From: Kribbella sp. ALI-6-A
GTDB lineage: Bacteria > Actinomycetota > Actinomycetes > Propionibacteriales > Kribbellaceae
DNA: 64,000 bases
Assembly: GCF_001984195.1 (NCBI RefSeq)
Contig: NZ_MTQN01000008.1
Location: 124,001-188,000 of the forward strand
Reading direction: 5' to 3'
Shown here: piece by piece, positions 7,597 through 15,059 of the stretch
How positions within the stretch are numbered: position 1 is the stretch's first letter
Layout: the number at the start of each line of letters is the position of its first letter
Translations under genes and position numbers: made by a program
Notes under the pieces: generated by a model
What the model was told of the DNA's origin: nothing
Database searches by the model: none
What the model saw: only the letters and a program-made list of their open reading frames with translations

Positions 7597-8822
7597 CCGC
7601 GACCTCCTCCACCCACACGGTCCGCCGGACCGACCCGCGCTGGATCGTCGTCGCGGTCCTGGGCTGCGCCGCGTTCGTTGCCCTCGGCGCCTGGGCGTAC
7701 GGGCTGTTCGACGGCATGATCGACCTGCGCGTCTACCGGATGGGCGGCTCGGTCCTGCTCGACCGCGCGTCCCTGTACGACGCGCAGCTGCCCGGCTCGG
7801 GGCTGCCGTTCACCTACCCGCCGTTCGCGGCGATCGCGATGGTCCCGCTGGCCGCGGTGCCGTGGGGTGTCGCGCTGGTGGTCTGGACGACGATCTCGGT
7901 GCTCTGCATCGCCGCGATCTGGCGGGCGGCCTTGCCGGGTGGTGCCTGGAGCTTGCTGCCGGCAACGTGGCGCGGCCGGCGGCTCGCCGTCCTGGCGGGG
8001 CTGACGCTCGCGTCACTGCTGCTCGAACCGGTCTGGCAGACGATCCAGTTCGGCCAGATCAACCTGTTGCTGACGGCAATGATTCTGCTCGATCTGGTGC
8101 GGCCGGAGAACGCGCGCTGGCGCGGGTTCTGGGTGGGCGTGACGATCGGCGTGAAGCTGACTCCGCTGCCGTTCCTGGCGTTCCTGCTGGTCACCAAGCA
8201 GTGGCGGGCGTTCCGCAACGCGCTGCTCGGGCTGCTGGCGACGATGGCGATCGGCTTCGCCGTCGTACCGAACCAGTCGTGGGAGTACTGGACCGTTGTC
8301 GTCCGCAACGCCAACCGCGTCGGGGGACTGGCCTACACCGCGAACCAGTCGTTCATGGGCTTCCTCAGCCGGCTCGGCGACGACGCGTCCTGGATCCAGC
8401 CGGTCTGGTTCGTCCTGTCCGCGATCTTCGGCCTGCTCGTGCTCTGGCTGGCCCGCCGCTACTGGCTCGCCGGCGAGCGGGTCACCGCGATCTCCGTGAT
8501 GGCCCTCGCGGTGCTCTACGCGTCGCCGGTCTCGTGGAGCCACCACTGGGTCTGGATCATCCCGCTCGGCATCAGCCTGATCCGCGCCGTCGACCGCCGC
8601 TGGGGCCGCCGCCCGGCCATCGCCACCGCCGTGCTCTGGTACGGCCTGTTCGTGCTCCGCTCGATCTGGTGGGTCCCCTACCGCGACGACCGCGAGCTCA
8701 GCTGGTCGTTCTGGCAGTCCGTCCCCGGCAACTCCCACCTGATCCTCGGCCTGGTCGCCTTCGTCGTGCTGGCGATCACGTCGCGAGCGAAAGCTCCCGT
8801 AGCGGACCGGACAACCGGCTAG
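7593..8822 (+). CDS. GT87-family membrane mannosyltransferase-like protein
   Basis: 409 residues with about ten hydrophobic helices. The segment after the first helix, GMIDLRVYRMGGSVLL, contains the conserved acidic DLRVY near the first external loop, and FTYPPFAAIAM follows, both typical of the DUF2029/GT87 family. In mycobacteria such enzymes add alpha-1,2 mannose from polyprenyl-phosphate mannose to phosphatidylinositol mannosides and lipomannan. The GTG start overlaps the HAD stop, so the two genes are coupled. The last 47 bases overlap the 3' end of the convergent nucleotidyltransferase gene, an antisense arrangement. The acceptor is not known. Confidence 0.8.
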   Translation: MTATSSTHTVRRTDPRWIVVAVLGCAAFVALGAWAYGLFDGMIDLRVYRMGGSVLLDRASLYDAQLPGSGLPFTYPPFAAIAMVPLAAVPWGVALVVWTTISVLCIAAIWRAALPGGAWSLLPATWRGRRLAVLAGLTLASLLLEPVWQTIQFGQINLLLTAMILLDLVRPENARWRGFWVGVTIGVKLTPLPFLAFLLVTKQWRAFRNALLGLLATMAIGFAVVPNQSWEYWTVVVRNANRVGGLAYTANQSFMGFLSRLGDDASWIQPVWFVLSAIFGLLVLWLARRYWLAGERVTAISVMALAVLYASPVSWSHHWVWIIPLGISLIRAVDRRWGRRPAIATAVLWYGLFVLRSIWWVPYRDDRELSWSFWQSVPGNSHLILGLVAFVVLAITSRAKAPVADRTTG

Positions 8823-9522
8823 CCAACGCGTCGTCGACCGCGGCGACCTCGTCCAGGAAGGCCCCGATCGCCGCGCCGAGCGCTCGATCGAGCTCGGCCG
8901 GGTCGATCGCACGGACCAGCGTCGCCTCGAGCGGCCGCAGCACAGCAGGCGGCAGCTGGTGGTAACCGCGGCCGTGCCCGGCTGGAAGATCGTGCCGAAG
9001 GCAAGCGAGCATGAGGATCTGGTCGCGCAACCCGCTGATCATGTACTCCGCCTGCCACCCTCTGCCGCGCATGATGCTCGACCGTGCGTGCAGCGCGTAC
9101 AGCCAGCCCATGCCGACCAGTCCCATCGCTCCCAGCGGGGATGGAACCGGTTGCTCCAGTGGTTGCCCGAAGACGACCTGGAATGCCGGTCCCAACGGGC
9201 CGAACTCCGCCGCCGGGGCGAACGCGAGGTCCACCTGCAACGTGCTGGCCAGGAAGAACACCCGGTACGTCGTACCGCGCACCCGCAGGTCGGTGTGTGC
9301 GACGCAGTCGTGCTCGGCGTACATGCGCGAGGTCCAGTCCGCCAGCACCGCCGACTGGTCGGCGCCCTCGGCCAGACCGAGGTAGAGGTCGATGTCCGAC
9401 CACTCGTCCTCCCCGCCCGAGGCGGCGGAGCCGGTGAACGCCAGACCGGTGATGCGGTCGTCCGCTCGCGCCTCCGCGACCAGCTGGTCGCGGAGGGCCG
9501 AGCGTTGCTGAGGCGTGAACAC
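8776..9522 (-). CDS. Nucleotidyltransferase-domain protein
   Basis: 248 residues. The N-terminal part has the pol-beta nucleotidyltransferase motif: FTGSAASGGEDEWSDIDLYL, with GS and the D-x-D pair about 10 residues on, and a later Asp-containing strand LQVDLAFAP. The C-terminal half is helical. Enzymes of this shape transfer AMP or other NMPs to small molecules (ANT-type) or to proteins, and many are uncharacterised. The GTG start shares a base with the TAG of the membrane-protein gene upstream (TAGTG), so it is the third gene of a minus-strand operon. It ends inside the convergent GT87 gene. No resistance role can be assigned from sequence alone. Confidence 0.75.
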   Translation of the reverse strand: MFTPQQRSALRDQLVAEARADDRITGLAFTGSAASGGEDEWSDIDLYLGLAEGADQSAVLADWTSRMYAEHDCVAHTDLRVRGTTYRVFFLASTLQVDLAFAPAAEFGPLGPAFQVVFGQPLEQPVPSPLGAMGLVGMGWLYALHARSSIMRGRGWQAEYMISGLRDQILMLACLRHDLPAGHGRGYHQLPPAVLRPLEATLVRAIDPAELDRALGAAIGAFLDEVAAVDDALASRLSGPLRELSLAT

Positions 9523-10850
9523 TACGACGAGAACAGCAGGAGCAAGCCACCGGCGGTGTAGCCGACCATGACGACCAGGAGGGGGACCTGGCCGGCCAGC
9601 GCCTTGTGGCGTGGGAAGAGGGCGACCGCGCGGTCGTGGGCCGAGACGACGCCGAGCAGGTGGCCGCAGACGACGGCCAGGACCTGGATCACCGAGATCG
9701 CCGTGCTGTGGTTGGTGATGCCGGTGTTGACGGCGAGCAGCCCGGTGCCGAAGACGTTGGCGCCGTTGCTGAGCGGGTCGCTGAGGTAGATCAGCGTCCG
9801 CTGGCCCTCCAGGATGAACAGCGTCAGGTAGTGGGCGACGACGTAGCCGAAGGCGATCGGAACGACCGAGTGGGCGAACAGGCCGGGCAGCGACGTCCGC
9901 GAGCTATCGGACAACCGGCCGGCCAGCAGCGTCGCGCCGGAGTACGTGATCAGCACGAACAGGATGAACGCGATCAGCATCAGCGTGCCGAGCAGCGTCA
10001 TCGAGTAGCCGGAGTTCTGCGCCCAGCCGATCCAGGCCGACGAGTTCGAGAAGCCGTCGTACGCCGTACTGCCGAGCAGCGCGGCGACGAGCCCGACCAG
10101 GCCGGGCTGGACCTTCAGGCCGTCCAGGTTCTCCAGCGGACGGCGCAGCACCAGCGCGCCGTCGGTCCGCCGGCCCCAGGGCGACATCCGGGCCAGCAGC
10201 GTCGCGTACGCCTCGAACGGATCCCCACTCGCGAACCAGCGGTCGCCGAACAGGATCGCGCCGAACAGCGTGATCACGACGTACAAGGCGATCCAGGCCT
10301 GCAGCACCGGCAGCGTCGCGCGGTCGGGCGCGACCAGCTCGAGCCAGGTGAACGCGAAGATGCCCAACGCGGCGGGCCAGAGCCCGACCCATTTCGGCAG
10401 CTCCAGCACCCCGCGCGACGCGGGCTGGCGGAGCAGCTTCGACAGCAGCAGGTGGATCGTGCGCAGCGGGTTGAGCGTGCGCCACACCGGGCCGAGCAGC
10501 AGCGACAGCGGCACGAGGCCGACCCAGACCAGAATGTAGACGAACCCGAAAATCGGGTTGGTCAGCCGGTCGACGCCGAACAGCAGCGACACCATCGCGT
10601 ACAGGAACACGGCCAGCCCGACCAGCCGGACGACCCAGCGAAACCACGCCGCGTCGACGGTCCGGGTGACGCCGTCCGGCAGCGGCCGGCCCGACGCGTC
10701 CCCCCGGTACTTCGGGCTGCGCCAGGCCAGGCCCAGGACGACGAACGACAGCGCGATCGCGACCGCGGCACCGCCGACGGCCAGGCCGAACGGGACGGGC
10801 AGGTCCTGCCGGCCGCCGATCCCGTGCAGCGGCAGCAGAAGAGACGTCAT
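9522..10850 (-). CDS. Polytopic membrane protein, often labelled fenitrothion hydrolase
   Basis: 442 residues with about 10-12 hydrophobic helices, beginning GLAVGGAAVAIALSFVVLGL. Conserved-looking loops are FGDRWFASGDPFEAYA and LARMSPWGRR; several histidines lie inside or beside membrane segments (VAHYLTLFIL, VCGHLLGVVSAHDRAVALFPRH). Proteins of this family in actinobacteria are commonly called fenitrothion hydrolase, a label that a membrane protein of this kind hardly supports. It sits between a cupredoxin-like lipoprotein gene (4 bases upstream) and a nucleotidyltransferase gene. Embedded histidines plus a cupredoxin partner suggest metal or redox chemistry in the membrane; that is inference. 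Confidence 0.7.
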   Translation of the reverse strand: MTSLLLPLHGIGGRQDLPVPFGLAVGGAAVAIALSFVVLGLAWRSPKYRGDASGRPLPDGVTRTVDAAWFRWVVRLVGLAVFLYAMVSLLFGVDRLTNPIFGFVYILVWVGLVPLSLLLGPVWRTLNPLRTIHLLLSKLLRQPASRGVLELPKWVGLWPAALGIFAFTWLELVAPDRATLPVLQAWIALYVVITLFGAILFGDRWFASGDPFEAYATLLARMSPWGRRTDGALVLRRPLENLDGLKVQPGLVGLVAALLGSTAYDGFSNSSAWIGWAQNSGYSMTLLGTLMLIAFILFVLITYSGATLLAGRLSDSSRTSLPGLFAHSVVPIAFGYVVAHYLTLFILEGQRTLIYLSDPLSNGANVFGTGLLAVNTGITNHSTAISVIQVLAVVCGHLLGVVSAHDRAVALFPRHKALAGQVPLLVVMVGYTAGGLLLLFSS

Positions 10851-10854
10851 CGGC

Positions 10855-11355
10855 TCAGGAGACGACGAGCTTGGCGACCAGCTTGCCGCTCTCGTGCGTC
10901 TCGACCTCGAAGGTGCCCTTCATGTCGGCGGTGAACTTCACCGACGCCGGCTTGCCCGGCGCCAGCTCGAGTTCCTTGTCGTAGCCGTGGATGTGCAGCT
11001 CGTCGGCGGCGTCGCTGACCGCGGTGACCAGCACGGTCTGGCCGGCCTTCACCTTGATGCTCTGGCCGCTCGGGTTGACCTTGCCGTTGGCAACGGTGAC
11101 GTTGACCGTCACGTCGGCCTGCTCGCCGGACGGGTCGGCGGTGTTCGACGGGGTGCCGGTCTTCGGGCCGCCCGGGGTGCTCGTGGTGGTCGGCGCGCTC
11201 GACGGGGTCTCGCTCGGGGTGGTGGCCGGGGCGCTCGGACTCGCGCCGGCCGTGTCGCCGCCGCTGCCGGAGTCGTCGCCGCACCCGGCGAGGACCAGCA
11301 TGCCCAGCGCGGGCAGGAGAGCGAGGGCGGTACCGCGGGAGAACGTCGAACGCAT
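10855..11355 (-). CDS. Cupredoxin-like lipoprotein
   Basis: 166 residues. The N-terminus is a lipoprotein signal (MRSTFSRGTALALLPALGMLVLAGC), the lipidated Cys at position 25. A Ser/Thr/Pro linker of about 50 residues leads to a cupredoxin-like beta-sandwich: TVANGKVNPSGQSIKVKAGQTVLV, ELHIHGYDKELEL and a final GTFEVETHESGKLVAKL. The copper ligands of blue-copper proteins (His, Cys, His, Met) are incomplete: histidines are present in HIHGY and ETHES but no Cys, so copper binding is doubtful. It resembles EfeO/CyoA-type cupredoxin domains. First gene of the operon with the polytopic membrane protein. I preferred ATG 11355, since the longer reading is not signal-like. Confidence 0.75.
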   Translation of the reverse strand: MRSTFSRGTALALLPALGMLVLAGCGDDSGSGGDTAGASPSAPATTPSETPSSAPTTTSTPGGPKTGTPSNTADPSGEQADVTVNVTVANGKVNPSGQSIKVKAGQTVLVTAVSDAADELHIHGYDKELELAPGKPASVKFTADMKGTFEVETHESGKLVAKLVVS

Positions 11356-11551
11356 GATGTCGAGGGGCCTTTCAGCATGTCGAGAGCAGACGGGCGCCGA
11401 ACACGCCCACCAGGTGCTACGAACACCGGGCACGCCGGGTTCCCGCACCGGCGATCAGTCGTGTCACGATCGCCTTCAGTAGTGTCGCAGCTCACTGTCG
11501 GGGCAGGCGGCTAGGGTGATCGCACCAGATCCTGGAAGGAAGGGAACGCGG

Positions 11552-13015
11552 ATGCCGGACCGGTTGTCGTCGCTCGACCTGACCTTCCTCAAGGCCGAGT
11601 CCCCGGCCACTCCGATGCACGTCGGCACGGTGGACATCTTCGAGCCGCCGGTGCACTCCGACGACGAGTTCGACTACGAGAGCCTGGTCGCGCTGATCCG
11701 TGACCGGATCGCTTTCGTGCCGCGTTACCGGCAGCGCGTGCAGCACGTGCCCGGCCGGTTCGCCGGGCCGGTCTGGGTCGACGACGAAGAGTTCGACATC
11801 ACCTTCCACGTCCGGCGCTCCGCCCTGCCGCGCCCCGGCACGCACGCGCAGCTGCTGGAGCTGGTCGCCCGGATCATGTCCCGGCGGCTCGACCGGGCCC
11901 GGCCGCTGTGGGAGATGTACCTGGTCGAAGGCCTGCAGGGCGACCGGTTCGCGATCATCTCCAAGTCCCACCAGGCCCTTGTCGACGGCAACAGCACGGT
12001 CGACATCGGCCAGGTAGTGCTCGACTCGACCGCGCAGCCGCGGGAGACGCCGACCGACACCTGGCAGCCCGAGCACCCGCCGTCGGCGCTGGAGTTGCTG
12101 GCCGGCGTCTTCGCCGACGCGACCCGGCACCCGACCGCCGTACTGGAGCTGGCCCGGGCCGAGATGGCCAGCCTGACCGGTTCGACCTCGGTGCGCGAGG
12201 TGATCGGCGACGTGGTCGGCTCACTGGTCGCCCAGCGGCACGGGCACGAGAGCTCGCTGCACGTGAAGACGTCCGGGCAGCGCCGGTTCACCACCGTGCA
12301 GACCGACCTGGAGGACTACCGAACCGTCCGCGCGATGCACGGCGGCACGGTCAACGACGTGATCCTGGCCGTCGTGGCCGGGGCGTTCCGGGCCTGGATG
12401 ATGACCCGCGGCGAAGGCGTCGGGCCGACCCGCAGCGTGCGCGCGGTGGTGCCGATGAGCATTCGTGACGACGAGGACGAGGAGCCGACCTCGCTGGGGT
12501 CCTCGGTGGTCTCGTCGACCGTGACGCTGCCGGTCGGGGAGAACTCGCCGGTGATGCGGCTGCACCAGATCTCGTACCAGACCAAGGTGCACAAGGACAC
12601 CGGGCGCGCGGTCAGCGCCCGCTCGCTGGTCGGCATCGCCGGCTTCGCCCCGACCACACTGCACGCGCTCGCCGCCCGGGTCGCCACCGCCACGGTCCGG
12701 CCGATCGACGACGTCGTGATCACCAACGTGCCGGGCCCGCAGTTCCCGCTCTACGCCCAGGGCGCGCCGATGCTCGCGTCGTACCCGGTGGTGCCGCTGA
12801 TGCCGGGGCAGGGACTGTCGGTCGGCGTCACCTCGTACGACGGCAAGGTCTCGTTCGGGCTGAACGCGGACCGCACGGCGATGCCGGACCTGGCCGTCTT
12901 CGCCCAGTGCGTCACCGACGCGCTGGACGAGTTGCTGGACACCACCAAGGGCAGCCGGAACCGGGCCACGCGCGGCCGGAAGACGCCCCGGAGTACGAAG
13001 AAGGCGGGCTCATGA
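11552..13015 (+). CDS. WS/DGAT-family acyltransferase
   Basis: 487 residues, the usual length for the bacterial wax ester synthase/diacylglycerol acyltransferase family, which makes storage lipids from acyl-CoA and alcohols or diacylglycerol. It opens DRLSSLDLTFLKAESPATPMHVGTV, as the family does. The active-site region reads KSHQALVDGNSTVD at about residue 147-160; the canonical HHxxxDG has become HQxxxDG, losing the second histidine, normally the catalytic base. Later conserved segments NDVILAVVAGAFR and TNVPGPQFPLY (PLW-type) are present. AAGGAAGGGA precedes the ATG. It overlaps the next gene by ATGA. The altered motif makes classical activity uncertain. Confidence 0.85.
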   Translation: MPDRLSSLDLTFLKAESPATPMHVGTVDIFEPPVHSDDEFDYESLVALIRDRIAFVPRYRQRVQHVPGRFAGPVWVDDEEFDITFHVRRSALPRPGTHAQLLELVARIMSRRLDRARPLWEMYLVEGLQGDRFAIISKSHQALVDGNSTVDIGQVVLDSTAQPRETPTDTWQPEHPPSALELLAGVFADATRHPTAVLELARAEMASLTGSTSVREVIGDVVGSLVAQRHGHESSLHVKTSGQRRFTTVQTDLEDYRTVRAMHGGTVNDVILAVVAGAFRAWMMTRGEGVGPTRSVRAVVPMSIRDDEDEEPTSLGSSVVSSTVTLPVGENSPVMRLHQISYQTKVHKDTGRAVSARSLVGIAGFAPTTLHALAARVATATVRPIDDVVITNVPGPQFPLYAQGAPMLASYPVVPLMPGQGLSVGVTSYDGKVSFGLNADRTAMPDLAVFAQCVTDALDELLDTTKGSRNRATRGRKTPRSTKKAGS

Positions 13016-13545
13016 GGGTCTACGTTCCGTCCACCGTGCCGCTGCTCGACGCGGCCTGCCACGCCGGGGAGGTCGGCTCGATCCCCTTCACGGCGTACGC
13101 CGTGACCCCGGCGCTGCGCGAGTGGTACAGCCAGGCCGACGACGAGGAGCTGGAGTACGCCGCGATGGCGCAGGCGGCCCGGGCCTCGGTCGGCTTGCTG
13201 GCGGCCGATCCGCAGGCCCCGCGCAAGCGAGTGGTGATCGCGTGCGAGGTGGCGGCCGTTCCGCCGGCCGACGGCAGCGTGCACCTGGGCGACGCCCGGC
13301 TCGAGCTGAACGTGGTGATCCCGTGGACGTCCGTCGCGGCGGTGCATCTGGACGGCGACGCGGCCGCCGAGGTGGTCGCCAAGGCGGCGGAGCTGTGGGA
13401 CGTCGCGCACGGTGACACGGCGAATCCGGAGCACGAAGACGCTGTCTTCGCCCTCGACTCGTGCGAAGGTGAAGACCTGCTGTGGTACGCGACGCAGGAG
13501 ATCCCCGATCTCCTCGCAGCGCTTGGCCGGCGGGGCAAGGCTTGA
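13012..13545 (+). CDS. Conserved actinobacterial protein (DUF6912-like)
   Basis: 177 residues, soluble, starting MRVYVPSTVPLLDAA, with FTAYAVTPALREWY and EYAAMAQAARASVGLL, a pattern seen in small actinobacterial proteins now grouped as DUF6912. No catalytic motif is apparent. The C-terminal half is acidic and ends EIPDLLAALGRRGKA. The ATG overlaps the acyltransferase stop (ATGA), so it is translated with it, and Ku follows 27 bases on. Function unknown; I base the family call on the N-terminal pattern and length. Confidence 0.65.
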   Translation: MRVYVPSTVPLLDAACHAGEVGSIPFTAYAVTPALREWYSQADDEELEYAAMAQAARASVGLLAADPQAPRKRVVIACEVAAVPPADGSVHLGDARLELNVVIPWTSVAAVHLDGDAAAEVVAKAAELWDVAHGDTANPEHEDAVFALDSCEGEDLLWYATQEIPDLLAALGRRGKA

Positions 13546-13572
13546 CGTAAAGCTGACAGGGAGCTGATGGCG

Positions 13573-14517
13573 ATGGCACAGGCGATCTGGAAGGGCGCCA
13601 TCTCGTTCGGGATGGTGACGATCCCGATCAAGGTGTACTCCGCGACCGAGGAGAAGGACATCTCCTTCCGGCAGGTGCACGTCGCCGACGGCGGCCGGAT
13701 CCGGTACAAGCGGGTCTGTCAGGAGTGCGGCGAGGAGGTCCCGTACAGCGACATCGGCAAGGGCTACGAGATGGCCGACGGCCGGATGATCGTGCTGGAG
13801 CCGGACGACTTCGCCGACCTGCCGCTGTCCAGCAAGAAGGTCATCGACGTGCTGGAGTTCGTGCCGGCCGACCAGGTCGACCCGCTCTACCTCGGCAAGT
13901 CGTACTACCTCGCCGCGGACGGCGGCCCCGGCGGCAAGCCGTACGTGCTGCTGCGCGACGCGCTCGAGGGCTCCGAGCTGTACGCGCTGGTGAAGGTGGC
14001 GCTGCGGTCGCGCGAAAGCCTCGCGCTGCTGCGCACCCACGAGAACGTGCTGGTCCTGCAGGTGATGCTCTGGCCGGACGAGGTGCGGGACGCGTCGTTC
14101 GCGGCTCCCGACTCCGACATCGAGATCCGCAAGCAGGAGAAGGCGATGGCCGAGTCGTACATCGACACCCTGCGCGGGGAGTTCGACCCCGACCAGTACC
14201 ACGACGAGTACCGGCACGCGCTGGAGCAGGTGGTCGAGGCGAAGGCGGCCGGCGTACCGATGCCGGAGACCGAGGAGGAGGAGCCGGAGGGCGCCGAGGT
14301 GGTCGACCTCGTCGCCGCGCTGCGCGCGTCGGTCGAGGCCGCGAAGGCCCGTCGCGCCGGTGGTGGGTCCGCGTCGTCGGCGGAGGAGCCGGCCAAGAAG
14401 TCGGCGCCGGCGAAGAAGGCCGCGGCCAAGAAGGCGGCCCCGGCGAAGAAGGCCGCCGCGAAGAAGGAGCCGGCCAAGAAGACGGCCGCCAAGAAGACCG
14501 CCAAGAAGTCCGCATGA
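13573..14517 (+). CDS. ku: Ku protein for non-homologous end joining
   Basis: 314 residues. Opens MAQAIWKGAISFGMVTIPIKV, the hallmark bacterial Ku N-terminus, with the core beta-barrel up to about residue 255 (CQECGEEVPYSDIGKGYE, DFADLPLSSKKVIDVLEFV, KQEKAMAESYIDTLRGEFDP). Ku homodimers ring DNA ends and recruit ligase D. The tail (about 255-314) is made of repeated AKK/PAKKA units, like the basic extensions of other actinobacterial Ku and histone-like proteins, and should bind DNA non-specifically. I took the second ATG at 13573, nine bases after GGGAG, rather than 13567. No ligD is in the window. It overlaps the VOC gene by ATGA. Confidence 0.93.
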   Translation: MAQAIWKGAISFGMVTIPIKVYSATEEKDISFRQVHVADGGRIRYKRVCQECGEEVPYSDIGKGYEMADGRMIVLEPDDFADLPLSSKKVIDVLEFVPADQVDPLYLGKSYYLAADGGPGGKPYVLLRDALEGSELYALVKVALRSRESLALLRTHENVLVLQVMLWPDEVRDASFAAPDSDIEIRKQEKAMAESYIDTLRGEFDPDQYHDEYRHALEQVVEAKAAGVPMPETEEEEPEGAEVVDLVAALRASVEAAKARRAGGGSASSAEEPAKKSAPAKKAAAKKAAPAKKAAAKKEPAKKTAAKKTAKKSA

Positions 14518-14975
14518 GCGACGAGCGGCCGACCCAGACGAAGGTGCCGGCCGGTCCGGACGAGATCCAGCCGGACCCGGCCGCTGATCCGGTGCTGCCG
14601 GGCAACTACCTGCTCGAGCTGATCCCGGTGCCGGTGGCCGACCTGGACGTGGCGAAGGAGTTCTACGTCGCCGCCGGCTTCCACGCCGACGTGGACGTCA
14701 CCCCGGCCGAGGGCGTGCGCATCGTCCAGCTCACCCCGCCCGGGTCGCACTGCTCGATCGTCCTGTCCACCGGCCTGAACAACCTCGAGATGCCGCCCGG
14801 CTCGCTGCGCGGCCTGCACCTGGTCGTCGCCGACATCGAAGCCGCCCGCAACGACCTGATCGCGCGCGGTGTCGACGTCCAGCCGGTCCAGGACCTCGGC
14901 GGCGTTTTCTACGCCGCCTTCAGCGACCTCGACGGCAACACCTGGACCCTCCAGCACATGCCCTGGCGTCAGTAG
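14514..14975 (+). CDS. VOC-family (glyoxalase/dioxygenase-fold) protein
   Basis: 153 residues. After a 35-residue linker rich in P and D, a single vicinal-oxygen-chelate domain is visible: LLELIPVPVADLDVAKEFYVAAGFHADVDV, VQLTPPGSHCSIVLS, LRGLHLVVADIEAARNDLIARGVDV and the ending GVFYAAFSDLDGNTWTLQHM. The ending is the usual paired betaalphabetabetabeta closure (DPDGNxWxLQ). Potential metal ligands are H in LRGLHL and E/Q in the last strand. Substrate unknown. It overlaps the Ku stop by ATGA, so it lies last in the acyltransferase-Ku operon, which says nothing firm about function. Confidence 0.8.
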   Translation: MSDERPTQTKVPAGPDEIQPDPAADPVLPGNYLLELIPVPVADLDVAKEFYVAAGFHADVDVTPAEGVRIVQLTPPGSHCSIVLSTGLNNLEMPPGSLRGLHLVVADIEAARNDLIARGVDVQPVQDLGGVFYAAFSDLDGNTWTLQHMPWRQ

Positions 14976-15059
14976 CCCGGACGATCCGCGCGCCGACCGG
15001 CCGAATCCGCAACTTCCCGACCTCCCGCCGCATCACCTAGGCAAGGGGAGGGGATCGGG

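Noticed and set aside
13573..14517. Complete two-gene NHEJ system
   Set aside because: Only Ku is present; no ligase D in the window.
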